Below are positions 27,888 through 36,917 of a stretch of 64,000 bases of DNA, one piece after another. Origin of the DNA: Fimbriimonadaceae bacterium (lineage in GTDB: Bacteria > Armatimonadota > Fimbriimonadia > Fimbriimonadales > Fimbriimonadaceae); the NCBI GenBank assembly GCA_019694835.1, contig JAIBBE010000001.1, forward strand, positions 1 to 64,000, read 5' to 3'. How positions within the stretch are numbered: the first letter of the stretch is position 1; each line of letters opens with the position of its first letter. The position numbers and the translations under genes are program-made. Below the pieces are notes generated by a model. It was not told the origin of the DNA and ran no database searches. It saw only the letters and a program-made list of their open reading frames with translations.

Positions 27888-28741
27888 GGGACGGGTGGCG
27901 ACATCCTGCACCCGAGAACTGGTCCGACCAAGTCTGGGCGACCCTCGAAGAAGACATCGGATTCGGAGACCTCTCGTCTGGTGCCGTCCCCCGCGATAAA
28001 CTCGTCCGCTGGTACATCGAAGCCCAGGCGCAAGGCATCGTCTGCGGCGTTGGCCTCGCCCGCTATGCGCTCGATCCCGAAGGCGACGACCCCGACGACT
28101 GCTTCACCGATGTCCTGATCGATGACGGCGAGGAAGTCTACGCGGGCGACCGGGTTCTGGAAGGCGTTTGGACGGCTCCAAAACTGCTCATGCGTGAGCG
28201 GACGGCTCTCAACTTCCTCATGCACCTCTCGGGGGTTGCCACTCTTGCGAGTAAGTTCGCGAAGGCGGTTGAGGGGACCTCCGCCGTCGTTGTTGACACG
28301 CGCAAGACCTTGCCCGGACTACGCTCCCTGCAGAAGTACGCCGTCCGCTGTGGCGGGGCCTCGAACCACCGGATGGGGCTGTTCGATGGCGTGATGATCA
28401 AGGACAATCACATCGCCATCGCCGGCTCAATTACTGAAGCAGTCGCTCGGGTCCGGAAGTCGGCTCCTCACATGGCGAAGATCGAGGTCGAGTGCGAGTC
28501 GCTCGACATGGTTCGCGAGGCCGTTGAAGCGAAGGCAGATGTCGTCATGCTCGACAACATGGACCCCTTCATGATGCGCGAAGCGGTACGCGAGTTTGGC
28601 GACCAGGTGGTGCTCGAAGCTAGCGGCGGAGTGACCCTGGACACGGTAACGGGCATCGCTCAGACCGGTGTTCATCTCATTTCGGTCGGCGCTTTGACTC
28701 ACTCCGCCCCCGCACTCCCGTTCCATCTCGAAGTCAAATAG
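27884..28741 (+). CDS. nadC: Nicotinate-nucleotide pyrophosphorylase (carboxylating)
   Basis: 285 residues from TTG at 27884 (TTGA overlap with the upstream gene); a TTG at 27860 would add eight residues. The family's EDIGFGDLSS opens the fold. RTALNFLMHLSGVAT (~108), DTRKTLPGLRSLQKYAVRCGGASNHRMGL (~140; Arg/Lys/His phosphate and carboxylate ligands), IKDNH (~172), EVECES and LEASGGVTLD (~240) are all present. Converts quinolinate and PRPP to nicotinate mononucleotide in de novo NAD synthesis. nadA/nadB are not in the window. prfA follows 15 bp later. Confidence 0.94.
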   Translation: MRDGWRHPAPENWSDQVWATLEEDIGFGDLSSGAVPRDKLVRWYIEAQAQGIVCGVGLARYALDPEGDDPDDCFTDVLIDDGEEVYAGDRVLEGVWTAPKLLMRERTALNFLMHLSGVATLASKFAKAVEGTSAVVVDTRKTLPGLRSLQKYAVRCGGASNHRMGLFDGVMIKDNHIAIAGSITEAVARVRKSAPHMAKIEVECESLDMVREAVEAKADVVMLDNMDPFMMREAVREFGDQVVLEASGGVTLDTVTGIAQTGVHLISVGALTHSAPALPFHLEVK

Positions 28742-28756
28742 GTACCATCTGGGTTC

Positions 28757-29821
28757 ATGATTGCCAAGCTGGAGGACATCCTCAAGCGCTACGAATTGAT
28801 CGAGGCGCAGCTTCAAGACCCCAACATCGTTTCCCAGGTCAGCGAACTTCAGCGCCTGGGCAAGCAGCGCGCCGAGCTTGAGGCGATTGTCGAACAGATC
28901 CGGGTGTACAAGAAGCTCCTTGGCGAACTCACGGACGCGGAAGCACTTCTTTCCGACCCTGAGATGAAAGAACTCGCCCAAGCCGAGATCGATCCGTTGA
29001 AAGACAAGATCGCGGAGAGCGAGAAGATTCTCAAAGCAATGCTCGTCCCCAAGGATCCTTGGGACGACAAGTCGGTGGTCATCGAGATTCGCCCCGCAGC
29101 GGGTGGAGATGAAGCAGGACTCTTCGCCTCAGAACTCTTCCGCATGTACTCTCGCTACGCCGAGCGGCGCAAGTGGAAGGTCGACGTGGTCGACCACGAG
29201 GAAAGCGGTATGGGGTCGCTCTCGCGAGTTGTGTTCACGATCGACGCCCAAGGCGCCTACAGCCAACTCAAGCATGAGAGCGGGGTCCATCGTGTCCAAC
29301 GCGTTCCCGCCACGGAAAGCAGTGGTCGCATTCACACTTCGACCGTCACGGTTGCCGTCCTCCCCGAAGCCGAGGAAGTCGATATCGACATCCGCCCCGA
29401 CGATCTTGAAATCACCACGTTCCGCTCAAGCAGCGCAGGCGGCCAGCACATGCAGAAGAACGAGACCGCGATTCGGATCGTGCACAAACCCACCGGCCTC
29501 GTCAGCACCTGCCAGGACGAACGCAGCCAACAGCAGAACAAGCTCAAGGCGATGGCCGTACTCCGCGCCAAGCTCTACGAAATGGAGCAGGAGAAGCTCG
29601 CCAAAGAGCGCGGCGACCTCCGTCGCGGCCAAATCGGCTCAGGCGATCGCAGCGAGAAGATCCGTACCTACAACTTTCCCCAAAGCCGCATCACCGACCA
29701 CCGTATCGGCTACGACGCCAGCAACACCATCGCGTTCATGGACGGCGACATACAGAAGATGATCGACGCCCTGAACGAAGACGAGGTTGCCAAGAAGATG
29801 GCGGCTGAAGGGGTGGAATGA
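28757..29821 (+). CDS. prfA: Peptide chain release factor 1
   Basis: 354 residues. An N-terminal coiled helical domain precedes domain 2, which carries the anticodon-mimicking PAT tripeptide (RVPATESSGRIHTST, ~185), marking RF1 (UAA/UAG) rather than RF2. The catalytic GGQ is in SSAGGQHMQKNETA (~230), and its Gln is the residue that PrmC methylates. CQDERSQQQNK and GDRSEKIRTYNFPQSRITDHR follow as expected. No prmC gene follows, although it often does in other phyla. The stop is followed by a 7-bp hairpin (29826-29842) shared with the convergent PQQ gene. Confidence 0.96.
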   Translation: MIAKLEDILKRYELIEAQLQDPNIVSQVSELQRLGKQRAELEAIVEQIRVYKKLLGELTDAEALLSDPEMKELAQAEIDPLKDKIAESEKILKAMLVPKDPWDDKSVVIEIRPAAGGDEAGLFASELFRMYSRYAERRKWKVDVVDHEESGMGSLSRVVFTIDAQGAYSQLKHESGVHRVQRVPATESSGRIHTSTVTVAVLPEAEEVDIDIRPDDLEITTFRSSSAGGQHMQKNETAIRIVHKPTGLVSTCQDERSQQQNKLKAMAVLRAKLYEMEQEKLAKERGDLRRGQIGSGDRSEKIRTYNFPQSRITDHRIGYDASNTIAFMDGDIQKMIDALNEDEVAKKMAAEGVE

Positions 29822-29847
29822 GTCCGGCTCCCCCTGGGGGAGCTTGG

Positions 29848-31677
29848 CTACGGCAATGCGTACGCAACGACGTAATCCCCGCGAGGGGTACCGAGCGCAG
29901 AGTGTCCGCCCGCGCAGATGACCACGTACTGCTTCCCCTTGAATGAATAGGTCATTGGCGTCGCTTGACCACCCGCAGGGAGGTCGGCTTCCCAGAGAAC
30001 TTTGCCATTGGCGCTATCGATCGCGCGCATCTTCGTATCCATCGTTCCGGCGAAAAAGACGAGCCCGCTGGCTGTGACGATAGTCCCGCCCAAGCTCAGC
30101 GAACCCCATTGTTCGGCCCCGGGGATGCCCTTGCACTGCGGCATCACACCGACCGGGACTTGCCACTTGAGGGCGCCGGAGGCAAGATCTACGGCGGCAA
30201 CGGTCCCCCAAGGTGGCGGGCAAACCGGGAGCATCTTTGGAGTCATCATTGGGCTCCGGGTCATGCCGAATGGGGCACCCTCCATGCGGTTCGTGCTCAG
30301 TCCGGGGTTATCGGCTCGGAACTGCGCGAAGTCGGCCCGCGGAATCAACCGTACCGACATGGGCAGGTTGTTCGTGTTGACAAACAAGGTGTTCGTCTTG
30401 GGATCGAACGATCCGCCCGACCAGTTCATGCCGCCGATGGTGCCTGGGTACTGGCAGAAGCCACGAGTGCTGACGGGAGTGTAAATCGAGCCGGTGTCGA
30501 CCGCTTCGAGCTTCGCCCGCGCCGCCGCCTTCTCCTGATCATTGATCCCCCAGGCGTCATCCCGCGAAAGCGTCTGCGGCACCAACGGCTTGGGCAAAGT
30601 CGGGAAGGGCTGGGTGGGAGAAAGTTGCTCACCAGGTACCAGCGAGGCGGGAACGGGCCGCTCATCGATCGGGAACAGGGGCTTGCCATCCCGGCGGTCA
30701 AGGACGAACACCATCCCCATCTTGGTACACGACACCACGGCTGGAATCTCCTTGCCGTCCCTCTTGATGTTGGCCAGAATCGGCCCGGAGGGGATGTCGT
30801 AATCCCAGACATCGTGGTGGACAACCTGGAAGCTCCAGACCTTCTTGCCCGTGCGCGAGTCGAGGGCAACGATGGCGTTGGCGTCGTCGTTGTTGCCAAG
30901 CCGCAAACCGCCGTAATAGTCGGGACTCTGGCTGCTGGTCGGGACGTAGACGCGATGCATCTTCGGGTCGGCGGTGATCACAGCCCAAGCGTTGCCCGCG
31001 CCTCCCTTGGGAGCCGGATCGAAGGACCAGACGAGCTTGCCCGTTCGTGCATCGAAAGCCCGGACTTCGCCGCTCGACGCGGTCGCTTCGTTGTTGTCCC
31101 CGACCGCCGAGCCGACAACGACGAGGCCGTCGATGATGCAGGGTGGTGCCGTGCATTGGTACTCGACCGGAATCACCTTGCGCAGTCCCTTCTTGAGGTC
31201 GACGGTACCTTGGGTGCCGAAACCGGGAATGGGCTGTCCGGTTTCAGCATCGAGAGCGATGAGCCGGGCATCGTAGGTGGCAATGAACACGCTCGATTTG
31301 CCCGTCTTCGAGTCCTTCCAGGCCGAAACTCCGCGATGAACGAGCGGTTCGCCGGCGATGGGTCGGAACCGGTTGATCTTCGGATCGAAATCCCATTTGC
31401 GCTTTCCGGTGGCGGCATCGAGGGCAACCACGCGGCTGAACGGCGTGCTCAAGTACACGGTGCCGTCCTGCATGATGGGGGTGCACTGGAAACTGGACAT
31501 CGGGTGAGCCGGATCAGTTGCCATGTCACCGGTTCGGTAGACCCACGCTCGCTTCAGCGTGGCGACGTTCTCCCTCGTAATCTGTGTCACGGGCGAAAAT
31601 CGGTTACCGCCGGAATCGTTGCCGTAATGCGGCCACTCAGAGTCAGCGAGGAGGGCGAATGCCAAGGTGGCGAGCAT
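29848..31677 (-). CDS. PQQ-dependent dehydrogenase, secreted
   Basis: 609 residues with a signal peptide (MLATLAFALLADS). An eight-bladed propeller is indicated by repeated WxxxLD/VALDAxTGKxxW motifs: VALDAATGKRKWDF, IALDAETGQPIPGF, RAFDARTGKLVWSF, VALDSRTGKKVWSF and RAIDSANGKVLWEADLP. The start WPHYGNDSGGNRFSPVTQIT is typical of membrane-bound glucose/alcohol quinoprotein families. There is no C-terminal haem c domain (no CxxCH) and no N-terminal membrane helices. It oxidises an alcohol or sugar in the periplasm with PQQ. Substrate not determinable. Convergent with prfA and divergent from nuoH. Confidence 0.9.
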   Translation of the reverse strand: MLATLAFALLADSEWPHYGNDSGGNRFSPVTQITRENVATLKRAWVYRTGDMATDPAHPMSSFQCTPIMQDGTVYLSTPFSRVVALDAATGKRKWDFDPKINRFRPIAGEPLVHRGVSAWKDSKTGKSSVFIATYDARLIALDAETGQPIPGFGTQGTVDLKKGLRKVIPVEYQCTAPPCIIDGLVVVGSAVGDNNEATASSGEVRAFDARTGKLVWSFDPAPKGGAGNAWAVITADPKMHRVYVPTSSQSPDYYGGLRLGNNDDANAIVALDSRTGKKVWSFQVVHHDVWDYDIPSGPILANIKRDGKEIPAVVSCTKMGMVFVLDRRDGKPLFPIDERPVPASLVPGEQLSPTQPFPTLPKPLVPQTLSRDDAWGINDQEKAAARAKLEAVDTGSIYTPVSTRGFCQYPGTIGGMNWSGGSFDPKTNTLFVNTNNLPMSVRLIPRADFAQFRADNPGLSTNRMEGAPFGMTRSPMMTPKMLPVCPPPWGTVAAVDLASGALKWQVPVGVMPQCKGIPGAEQWGSLSLGGTIVTASGLVFFAGTMDTKMRAIDSANGKVLWEADLPAGGQATPMTYSFKGKQYVVICAGGHSALGTPRGDYVVAYALP

Positions 31678-31720
31678 GCTCTGATCTTACCGGGGCTCCC
31701 TCGGGTAAATTCTGGGCCAC

Positions 31721-33088
31721 ATGCTGCAGGAGTGGCTTCTCAAGCAGGATCCGATCGTACTAGGGATCATCAGGGCGATCCTGCTCGTCGGTCCCATTCT
31801 GGTCCTAGTGCCCGGACTCATCTGGTGGGAGCGCCGCCTCCTCAGTTGGATGCAAGACCGCATTGGGCCGAACCGGACCGGCACGGTCACCTTGCCGAAG
31901 TGGTTCCCGATCTCGATGATGCGGGGCAAGAAGGTCCGCACGTTCGGTCTGCTGCAGCCCATTGCTGACGGTGTGAAGCTCTTCTTGAAGGAAGACATCA
32001 CCCCGAACTCGGTCGACCGCAAGCTCTATTTCATCGCTCCCGCCATCGCCCTATTCCCCGCTTTCGCCCTTGGTGGCACCTTGCCCTGGGGACCGTGGCT
32101 GAGTTCGAATCCCGAGACGGCGGGCATCTATGCGCTGCTCACGCCGGTCTCCAATGTTGACATTGGCGTCCTGTACATCCTCGCGATCAGTTCGCTTGGC
32201 GTGTACGGCGTCGTCCTCGCCGGGTATGCGTCGAACAACAAGTACTCGCTCCTTGGCGGCTTGCGGGCCTCGGCTCAGTTGATCAGCTATGAACTCGCGA
32301 TGGGTGTCTCGCTCGCGTGTATTGTCATGGCAACTGGCTCACTGAAGATGACCGAGATGGTCCGCGCCCAAGAGGCTCCTCTTTATGGTATCCCGTGGCT
32401 TCAGAACTGGTTCATTCTCACCCCGTTCGGGTTTGTTTCCGCGGTCATCTTCCTCATCTGCATGGTCGCCGAAACCAACCGCGCTCCGTTCGACCTCCCC
32501 GAGGCCGAAAACGAGATCATCGCGGGCTACCACACCGAATACTCGTCGATGAAGTTTGCGGTGTTCTTCATGGGTGAATACGCGGCGATGTTCATCTTCG
32601 GCGGGGTCTTCGCCACTGTCTTCCTCGGCGGCTACAACTTGCTTCCTGTGAACTGGCTTGCAATCGGTGACTCAGTGCCAGCACTCGGCGGCTTCGCGAA
32701 GTTCATGGACGCGGCCAACTTCGGACTCGCGCCGCTGTGGTTCATCCTGAAGTGCGCGGGCGGCATTACGTTTTACATTTGGCTGCGGGCGACCCTTCCC
32801 CGTCTTCGCTACGACCAGCTCATGTCGCTCGGATGGAAGTCGCTCCTGCCCCTCGCCGTCGCGAATTTCATCGTCGTCGCGATCTGGATCATGGGGACGG
32901 CGAAGTACGGTCCGGTTGGCGGATGGCTGGCTTGGGCGGGCGCGGCGATCCTCTGCGTGATCCTTTATCTCAACGTCATGGGTTCGCAGAAGAAGGGTTT
33001 TGCGGGAATGCAGAAGCGCAATTTGGCACTCACCGACGGTGTCCCTGCCACCGCCGCTGCGAGAAGGGGGATCGACCTCGTCGACTAG
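31721..33088 (+). CDS. nuoH: NADH-quinone oxidoreductase subunit H
   Basis: 455 residues with eight or more membrane helices. Quinone-site signatures: WWERRLLSWMQDRIGPNRTG (~31-50), LQPIADGVKLFLKEDI (~73), ETNRAPFDLPEAENEIIAGYHTEYSSMKFAVFFMGEY (~250-286, very highly conserved) and IWLRATLPRLRYDQLM (~355). The C-terminus extends ~45 residues beyond the usual ending and adds a helix. NuoH links the peripheral arm to the proton pumps. Only nuoJ follows; nuoI and nuoK are not beside it, unlike the standard nuoA-N order. Confidence 0.95.
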   Translation: MLQEWLLKQDPIVLGIIRAILLVGPILVLVPGLIWWERRLLSWMQDRIGPNRTGTVTLPKWFPISMMRGKKVRTFGLLQPIADGVKLFLKEDITPNSVDRKLYFIAPAIALFPAFALGGTLPWGPWLSSNPETAGIYALLTPVSNVDIGVLYILAISSLGVYGVVLAGYASNNKYSLLGGLRASAQLISYELAMGVSLACIVMATGSLKMTEMVRAQEAPLYGIPWLQNWFILTPFGFVSAVIFLICMVAETNRAPFDLPEAENEIIAGYHTEYSSMKFAVFFMGEYAAMFIFGGVFATVFLGGYNLLPVNWLAIGDSVPALGGFAKFMDAANFGLAPLWFILKCAGGITFYIWLRATLPRLRYDQLMSLGWKSLLPLAVANFIVVAIWIMGTAKYGPVGGWLAWAGAAILCVILYLNVMGSQKKGFAGMQKRNLALTDGVPATAAARRGIDLVD

Positions 33089-33091
33089 ATC

Positions 33092-33595
33092 ATGGACTCG
33101 AATCTGATTATCTTCGGTGTGATGGCGTTCCTGTCCGCGATTGCGGCGGTCGGGGTGGTGGCGATGAAGAGCCCAGTGCGTTCGGCCCTCTGCCTCGTCG
33201 TCAACTTCTTCATTCTCGCCTTCATCTACTTCTCGCTCAACGCCCAGCTTCTCGGCATCTCGCAGATCCTCGTCTATACCGGCGCGATCATGGTCCTCTT
33301 CCTGTTTGTGATCATGCTCCTAAACCTGGGAGCTCCACAAAACCTCCAAGAGAAGAAGGACATCAAGCCGGGCATTGGCGTTGGTTTGGGGATTGCCCTA
33401 TTCGCCCTGATTGCCTTCCAGGTTCTGCTTCCGCTGCAGTCTCTGGACAGCGTACGTTCGTCGGATGACTATGGTCTTCCCCAAACGATCGGGCGAAATC
33501 TCTTCACCACCTACGTGCTGCCTTTCGAAATGGCCAGCGTGCTCCTCTTGGTCGGCATTGTCGGCGCGATTCTGCTCGCCAAGCGAAAGATCTAA
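33092..33595 (+). CDS. nuoJ: NADH-quinone oxidoreductase subunit J
   Basis: 167 residues starting 3 bp after nuoH. Five membrane helices with the family's AVGVVAMKSPVRSALCLVVNFFILAFIYFSLNAQLLGISQILVYTGAIMVLFLFVIMLLN region, in which Glu/Ala and the YTGAIMVLFLFVIM block are diagnostic. The last helix is MASVLLLVGIVGAILLAKR. Part of the membrane arm of complex I. The absence of nuoK directly after nuoJ is unusual; a MgtC gene follows instead. Confidence 0.94.
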   Translation: MDSNLIIFGVMAFLSAIAAVGVVAMKSPVRSALCLVVNFFILAFIYFSLNAQLLGISQILVYTGAIMVLFLFVIMLLNLGAPQNLQEKKDIKPGIGVGLGIALFALIAFQVLLPLQSLDSVRSSDDYGLPQTIGRNLFTTYVLPFEMASVLLLVGIVGAILLAKRKI

Positions 33596-33607
33596 GGCTC
33601 ATTTCTC

Positions 33608-34276
33608 ATGGAGGCTTTCCGTGAGCTTTTCACCAGTCCGAATCTCCTCTTAGCGGCAACCATCCTGCTGAAGATGGGCATGGGCGTTGTCCTCGGTGGG
33701 GCGGTGGGCTGGGAGCGCGAGCTTCACGGGCGACCCGCCGGCATTCGGACCCACATGCTCATCGTGCTCGGCGTGGTGATCATCTGCGAAGCCAGCAAAG
33801 TCCTCGACCCCTCCAGCCCAGCCCGAGTCACGGCGAACATCGTCACCGGTATCGGCTTCCTCGGGGCGGGCACGATCCTGCGCAACGGCCCCGAGATTCG
33901 TGGTCTGACGACGGCGGCTTCGATCTGGGCAGTTTCGGGCATTGGGATTGCGGTGAGCACCGGAGGAGCGTTCTACATCGTCGCCGTGCTCGGGACGGCG
34001 CTCACTCTGGCCACCTTGGTGCTCGTGGAGAGGGCTGAGAAGAAGTTCGCACCCGATGTACACCCGCGCGAGCTTCGAGTGGCCCTGGCGTCAGAGGCCC
34101 ATGTCATGTCGCTTCTGGAAGCCATTGAGAAGGCAGGTGGACGGGTGCAGGCGGTCAGGGTCTTGGGCCGTGAAGGGGGTGTCTTGCTTGGAGTCGAGGT
34201 GTCGGGCAAGAAAGAAGCCGTAATGCACGCCGCACTGGGAGTGCCTGGAGCCTCCACCGTCGCCTGGGGCGAATGA
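33608..34276 (+). CDS. MgtC/SapB family membrane protein
   Basis: 222 residues, 12 bp after nuoJ. The N-terminal membrane half shows GGAVGWERELHGRPAGIRTHMLIVLG (~25-50) and VTGIGFLGAGTILRNG (~78), the defining motifs. The C-terminal cytosolic part (~145-222) is ACT-like (RELRVALASEAHVMSLLEAIEKAGGRVQAVRVLGR). Members are linked to magnesium starvation and to inhibition of F-type ATPase, so a place beside proton-pumping complex I subunits is suggestive but not proof of a link. Confidence 0.92.
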   Translation: MEAFRELFTSPNLLLAATILLKMGMGVVLGGAVGWERELHGRPAGIRTHMLIVLGVVIICEASKVLDPSSPARVTANIVTGIGFLGAGTILRNGPEIRGLTTAASIWAVSGIGIAVSTGGAFYIVAVLGTALTLATLVLVERAEKKFAPDVHPRELRVALASEAHVMSLLEAIEKAGGRVQAVRVLGREGGVLLGVEVSGKKEAVMHAALGVPGASTVAWGE

Positions 34277-34291
34277 AGATACAATCTGGAC

Positions 34292-35491
34292 ATGAACGCG
34301 AACTTGCAGTCGTGGCTCGGCGACCAAATTCAGACCCTCAAGGACCAAAGCCTCCATAAAGTCCCCAAGATTCTCGAATCGGCCGCAGGCGGTCGTGTCC
34401 GTATGAACGGGAAGGAGGTCGTCAACCTTTCTAGCAACAACTACCTCGGCCTCGCCAATCATCCGAAGGTTCGCCAAGCGGCGCTCGACTCCATCGAGCG
34501 ATGGGGCGTCGGCGCGGGTGCCGTACGCTGGATCGGCGGCACGATGAGCGTTCACGCCGAACTCGAAGAGCGCCTGGCCTCGTTCAAGCACGTGGAGGCT
34601 GTCCTTGTTTTCACCAGCGGATTCACCGCCAACAGCGGCTGCATTCCGGCGGTTCTGACCGACAAGGACGTCGTCATCAGCGACGAACTTAACCATGCCT
34701 CGATCATCGACGGCGTCCGCCTTTCGCCAGCACGTTACAAGAAGTCGGAGGGGTTCGTTTACGGCCACAAGGACATGGGCCATCTCGAGGAAATTCTGAC
34801 CAGGACGCAGGACTTCGAGAAGCGAATGATCATTACCGACGGCGTATTCAGCATGGACGGCGACATTGCGCCGCTGCCCCAGATTGTCGAATTGGCGGAG
34901 AAGTACAACGCGTTCGTCATGGTCGATGACGCCCACGCCAGCGGAGTGCTCGGGAAGAATGGCGCGGGCACGACCTCACATTTCGATCTCTACGGTCGCG
35001 TGGACATCCAGCTCGGGACATTGAGTAAGGCGCTCGGTGTCGTCGGTGGCTACATCGCGGGCTCGGCGCTCTTGAAGGATTGGCTCATTAACCGTGGCCG
35101 CCCCTACCTCTTCTCCACCGCCCATCCGCCGATGGTCGCGGCGGCTTTGATTGCGGCTCTCGACGTCATGGAGACCGACCCCGAGCCGATGAATCGGCTC
35201 TGGGAGAACACGCGCTGGTGGAAGAAGGCCTTGCAGGACGCTGGCTTTGACACGATGGGCAGCGAAACGCCGATTACGCCAGTCTACGTGGGCGAGGAGG
35301 CGGCGGCTCAGGAGATGGAGCGCAGGCTTTGGGATGAAGGTGTGTATGCCTTGTCCATCGTCTTCCCGACGGTCGCGCGTGGAAAAGCGCGCATCCGCAC
35401 GATGCCTAGCGCGGCGCACACGCAGGAGGATCTGGCGTTCGCACTGGAGGCCTTCAAACGAGCTCGGGATCGGATGCCGGCGGCTGTCTGA
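34292..35491 (+). CDS. Glycine C-acetyltransferase / 8-amino-7-oxononanoate synthase family
   Basis: 399 residues. Alpha-oxoamine synthase: NLSSNNYLGLANHPKV (~47), GVGAGAVRWIGGTMSVHAELE (~72), DELNHASIIDGVRLS (~131), TDGVFSMDGDIAPLP (~184), VDDAHASGVLGKNG (~211) and the PLP lysine in GTLSKALGVVGGY (~243). It condenses an amino acid with an acyl-CoA. The SNNYLGL and TDGVFSMDGD wording favours Kbl-like enzymes, but no threonine dehydrogenase or biotin gene is nearby, so a biotin role (BioF) or 2-amino-3-ketobutyrate role cannot be separated. It follows mgtC by 15 bp. Confidence 0.9.
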   Translation: MNANLQSWLGDQIQTLKDQSLHKVPKILESAAGGRVRMNGKEVVNLSSNNYLGLANHPKVRQAALDSIERWGVGAGAVRWIGGTMSVHAELEERLASFKHVEAVLVFTSGFTANSGCIPAVLTDKDVVISDELNHASIIDGVRLSPARYKKSEGFVYGHKDMGHLEEILTRTQDFEKRMIITDGVFSMDGDIAPLPQIVELAEKYNAFVMVDDAHASGVLGKNGAGTTSHFDLYGRVDIQLGTLSKALGVVGGYIAGSALLKDWLINRGRPYLFSTAHPPMVAAALIAALDVMETDPEPMNRLWENTRWWKKALQDAGFDTMGSETPITPVYVGEEAAAQEMERRLWDEGVYALSIVFPTVARGKARIRTMPSAAHTQEDLAFALEAFKRARDRMPAAV

Positions 35492-35507
35492 TTTTCGCCT
35501 TTTGGGT

Positions 35508-35585
35508 GGCCGGGGTGGTGAAATTGTGCACCCCGGCTTTGTCAGTTACGGTAGCAGCCCATTCCCGACAGCACCGGGGTGCACA
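35508..35585. repeat. Palindromic repeat (CCGGGGTG...CACCCCGG family)
   Basis: The segment holds two nested structures: ccggggtg with caccccgg around a short loop (35511-35536), and a 12-bp inverted repeat tgtgcaccccgg (35525-35536) / ccggggtgcaca (35574-35585). A degenerate relative lies at 25481-25575. It occupies the gap after the acyltransferase gene. Confidence 0.72.
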
Positions 35586-35779
35586 GCTTATCGCTGTTCA
35601 CACCGTCGGACTGAAGTCCTCAACCCAGAGGCGGACTAAAGTCACGCGCTCCTTCCTATCACAAGGAAGGGGTGGACTCATGTCATAGGTCAGATCGTCG
35701 TAGGACTCCGGAACGGGAGCATTGGGAGTACCTTCTGATGCTTCATGCCGCGACCAAAAAGTCGCGACGGAGGATAAGC

Positions 35780-36712
35780 ATGAAGATCAACACAACATTC
35801 AAGAAAGCGCTCTTCGTATTCGGTCTCTTGGCCACTGCCCTCGCTGCTCGCGCCGCAGGTCCCTCAATTACGAGTTTTGCCCCGGCCAGTGGCTCGACAG
35901 GCCAAGCAATCTTCGTTGATGGAGCAAAGTTCAATCAGCGATTCAACGGCACGACCTGGACCGGCACACCCAGTTACAAAGTGCAGTTCAAGAAGTTCGG
36001 CGGTTTCGTCGATGCTTCGTTCAGCTACATGAGCTCGACGCGATTACGTGTCATCGTACCGCCTGGTGCAATTACCGGTAAAGTTTCACTTTTGGAAGGA
36101 ACAGAGAGACGCGATAGTCCCTCGAACTTCACGGTCTTGTTGCCTTCGAAGATCAAGATTATCAATAACACCCAGTATCATCTTATCGACGTCCGAGTAA
36201 ACAACATTCAAAAGCTCTCGTCCTTTGGAGGTGCTGTACCCGGAGGCTCGCTCGAGTTCATCCAGGCCCCGGGCAATGGGTACTCCCTCTACCTCGGCGT
36301 CGGCGCATGGAATCCGGATGGCAGTCGGAACGAGTTCTTTCGCTTCGGCGCTACTGCGAATGTTACGGCAGGCAACACGACCACGATCACGCTCAATCGC
36401 ATCACGATCGCTCAGCTGATGACTGGGTTCCGAGCGAGCCAAGACTGGATCGGCAACTACTTCGACAACAACGGGGCAATGCATCAGGCACGATTCCGAT
36501 TCTTCGCGAATGGCTCGTGGACACTCTTCGATGATGGTCGACAAATCCAGACAGGCACGCTATCGCTTGCCGAGTGGAACAATATGGCACTGACGGTTAA
36601 GTTTCGAACAAAGCCGACGGATCAACCCATCAGCACCTTCCATCCGTTTGGTCGATTCATCTATCGCAACGGACCGCCAAGCTGGCCGCTTATCGAATAC
36701 GTGCGCCAGTAG
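35780..36712 (+). CDS. Secreted IPT/TIG-domain protein
   Basis: 310 residues from the ATG at 35780, with GGAGG 6 bp upstream; a longer frame to 35672 is not needed. A signal peptide (FKKALFVFGLLATALAARAA) is followed by an IPT/TIG Ig-like domain (GPSITSFAPASGSTGQAIFVDGAKF ... SSTRLRVIVPPGAITGKVSL ... NFTVLLP, ~32-128). The second half is unfamiliar: a strand-rich domain (IKIINNTQYHLIDVRVNNIQKL) and a final segment of lipocalin-like appearance (NWIGNYFDNNGAMHQARFRFFANGSWTLFDDGRQI). Probably cell-surface or envelope-associated. Single-gene unit. Confidence 0.8.
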   Translation: MKINTTFKKALFVFGLLATALAARAAGPSITSFAPASGSTGQAIFVDGAKFNQRFNGTTWTGTPSYKVQFKKFGGFVDASFSYMSSTRLRVIVPPGAITGKVSLLEGTERRDSPSNFTVLLPSKIKIINNTQYHLIDVRVNNIQKLSSFGGAVPGGSLEFIQAPGNGYSLYLGVGAWNPDGSRNEFFRFGATANVTAGNTTTITLNRITIAQLMTGFRASQDWIGNYFDNNGAMHQARFRFFANGSWTLFDDGRQIQTGTLSLAEWNNMALTVKFRTKPTDQPISTFHPFGRFIYRNGPPSWPLIEYVRQ

Positions 36713-36917
36713 ATTTGTCAGGCCAGCGACCCACAGAACTGCAGTTCGCTGGCCAAATCGTTCCAATTTTAACTGTAAAAGTACGGGTATTCGTCTGCTT
36801 TCCGGTATTTGACTCAGCGTAAATCCGGTTATCTGCGTACTACACTAGCGTGTCACTCGCGGACGACTGAGTTCGCTAGCACTGATTCCATATCTTCATT
36901 GAGAGGAAATTTGTAAC

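Noticed and set aside
29965..31968. 667-residue plus-strand frame over the PQQ dehydrogenase
   Set aside because: Antisense shadow, running through the PQQ gene start and into nuoH in another frame.
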